Assembly (NCBI RefSeq): GCF_015704895.1
Contig: NZ_JADQWB010000020.1
Location: 1-64,000, forward strand
From: Agrobacterium leguminum
Lineage (GTDB): Bacteria; Pseudomonadota; Alphaproteobacteria; Rhizobiales; Rhizobiaceae
Reading direction: 5' to 3'
DNA: 64,000 nucleotides
Part shown: piece by piece, positions 63,741-64,000 of the stretch
Layout: each line of letters opens with the position of its first letter
Position numbering within the stretch: the stretch's first letter is position 1
Made by a program: the position numbers and the translations under genes
Notes under the pieces: generated by a model
The model's input: only the letters and a program-made list of their open reading frames with translations
Database searches by the model: none
What the model was told of the DNA's origin: nothing

Positions 63741-64000
63741 ATGGCCTTCGAACTTCCCGAACTCCCCTACGACTACGACGCGCTTGCACCCTACATGTCG
63801 CGCGAGACGCTCGAGTTCCATCACGACAAGCACCACAAGGCATATGTCGACAACGGCAACAAGCTGGCGGCCGAAGCAGGTCTTTCCGACCTGTCGCTCG
63901 AAGAAGTCGTGAAGAAGTCCTTTGGCACCAATGCCGGTCTCTTCAACAATGCGGCCCAGCATTACAACCACGTCCATTTCTGGAAGTGGATGAAGAAGGG
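63741..64000 (+). CDS. sodB: superoxide dismutase (Fe/Mn), 5' part
   Basis: The first 86 codons are in the window and the gene continues beyond 64000. Starts [15 protein letters not shown], with the metal ligand His in [11 protein letters not shown] and [16 protein letters not shown], diagnostic of Fe/Mn-SOD. It dismutates superoxide in the cytoplasm. AAAGGAG precedes the ATG. The Fe versus Mn preference cannot be told without the C-terminal half. Confidence 0.93.
   Translation, partial: MAFELPELPYDYDALAPYMSRETLEFHHDKHHKAYVDNGNKLAAEAGLSDLSLEEVVKKSFGTNAGLFNNAAQHYNHVHFWKWMKK

Noticed and set aside
1-64000. CRISPR arrays, rRNA genes, prophage or conjugative modules
   Set aside because: I saw no regularly spaced direct repeats with unique spacers, no rRNA signature sequence and no structural phage or transfer genes.

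Overview
The window looks like part of the circular chromosome of an Agrobacterium/Rhizobium-type alphaproteobacterium. The signs are high-GC coding sequence, an Atu4866-family gene, an ohrR-ohr pair, a betI-betB-betA choline operon, a Rhizobium etli-type L-asparaginase, and cysH-cysD-cysN divergent from an Rrf2 regulator and a sulfate ABC transporter. This placement rests on protein families and gene order; no database search was possible. Most of the window is ordinary, densely packed chromosome with many regulator/target pairs transcribed divergently.

Layout. 1-3.9 kb: possible insertion-sequence remnant, malate:quinone oxidoreductase (-), small lipoprotein (-), tRNA-Pro(CGG), a gene-poor stretch and a 25-residue membrane peptide. 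3.9-12.1 kb: sulfur island, with cysH-cysD-cysN (-) for sulfate activation and APS reduction, and an Fe-S-type Rrf2 regulator plus sbp-cysT-cysW-cysA (+) for sulfate uptake. 12.1-12.8 kb: a MITE-like element with perfect 93-bp inverted ends and a 9-bp target duplication, a decayed repeat, and a tiny ORF with a near-perfect Shine-Dalgarno. 12.8-16.9 kb: quinone oxidoreductase, EAL-CBS-GGDEF protein, orphan ParD-like antitoxin, HdeD-family membrane protein. 17.1-21.1 kb: betI-betB-betA, with a palindromic repeat between betB and betA. 21.1-29 kb: RelE/ParE toxin-antitoxin pair, ClC channel, DUF3750 protein, asparaginase, two glutathione S-transferases, MarR plus MFS drug exporter. 29-34 kb: exonuclease/ATP-dependent DNA ligase pair, Tat-exported hydrolase, glycosyltransferase. 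34-41 kb: Zn/Cd/Pb P-type ATPase with duplicated metal-binding domains and a MerR-type promoter, two L,D-transpeptidases, ohrR/ohr, Xre-RES toxin-antitoxin pair. 41-48.3 kb: ABC-F ATPase; YciI, MarR, DUF899, DUF1579 and VOC cluster; LysR with SDR and an Atu4866-domain protein. 48.3-58.9 kb: HerA-like ATPase, a small Gly-rich protein, HxlR/SDR, AraC/LysE exporter, aldo-keto reductase, bestrophin, WYL regulator/VOC, trans-aconitate methyltransferase, branched-chain aminotransferase. 59-64 kb: chemoreceptor, LysR/GNAT pair, a small secreted protein broken by a G-run frameshift, and the start of superoxide dismutase, which is cut by the window end.

The functional themes are sulfate assimilation, osmoprotectant synthesis and peroxide, superoxide, metal and xenobiotic stress. 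Two intergenic repeat families stand out. One is a C/G-rich inverted repeat (12.2 and 19.3 kb). The other is a roughly 120-bp multi-hairpin repeat (12.4, 25.8, 28.9, 52.8 and 61.4 kb), always in the same orientation and after plus-strand genes. I see no CRISPR array, rRNA operon, prophage or large genomic island.
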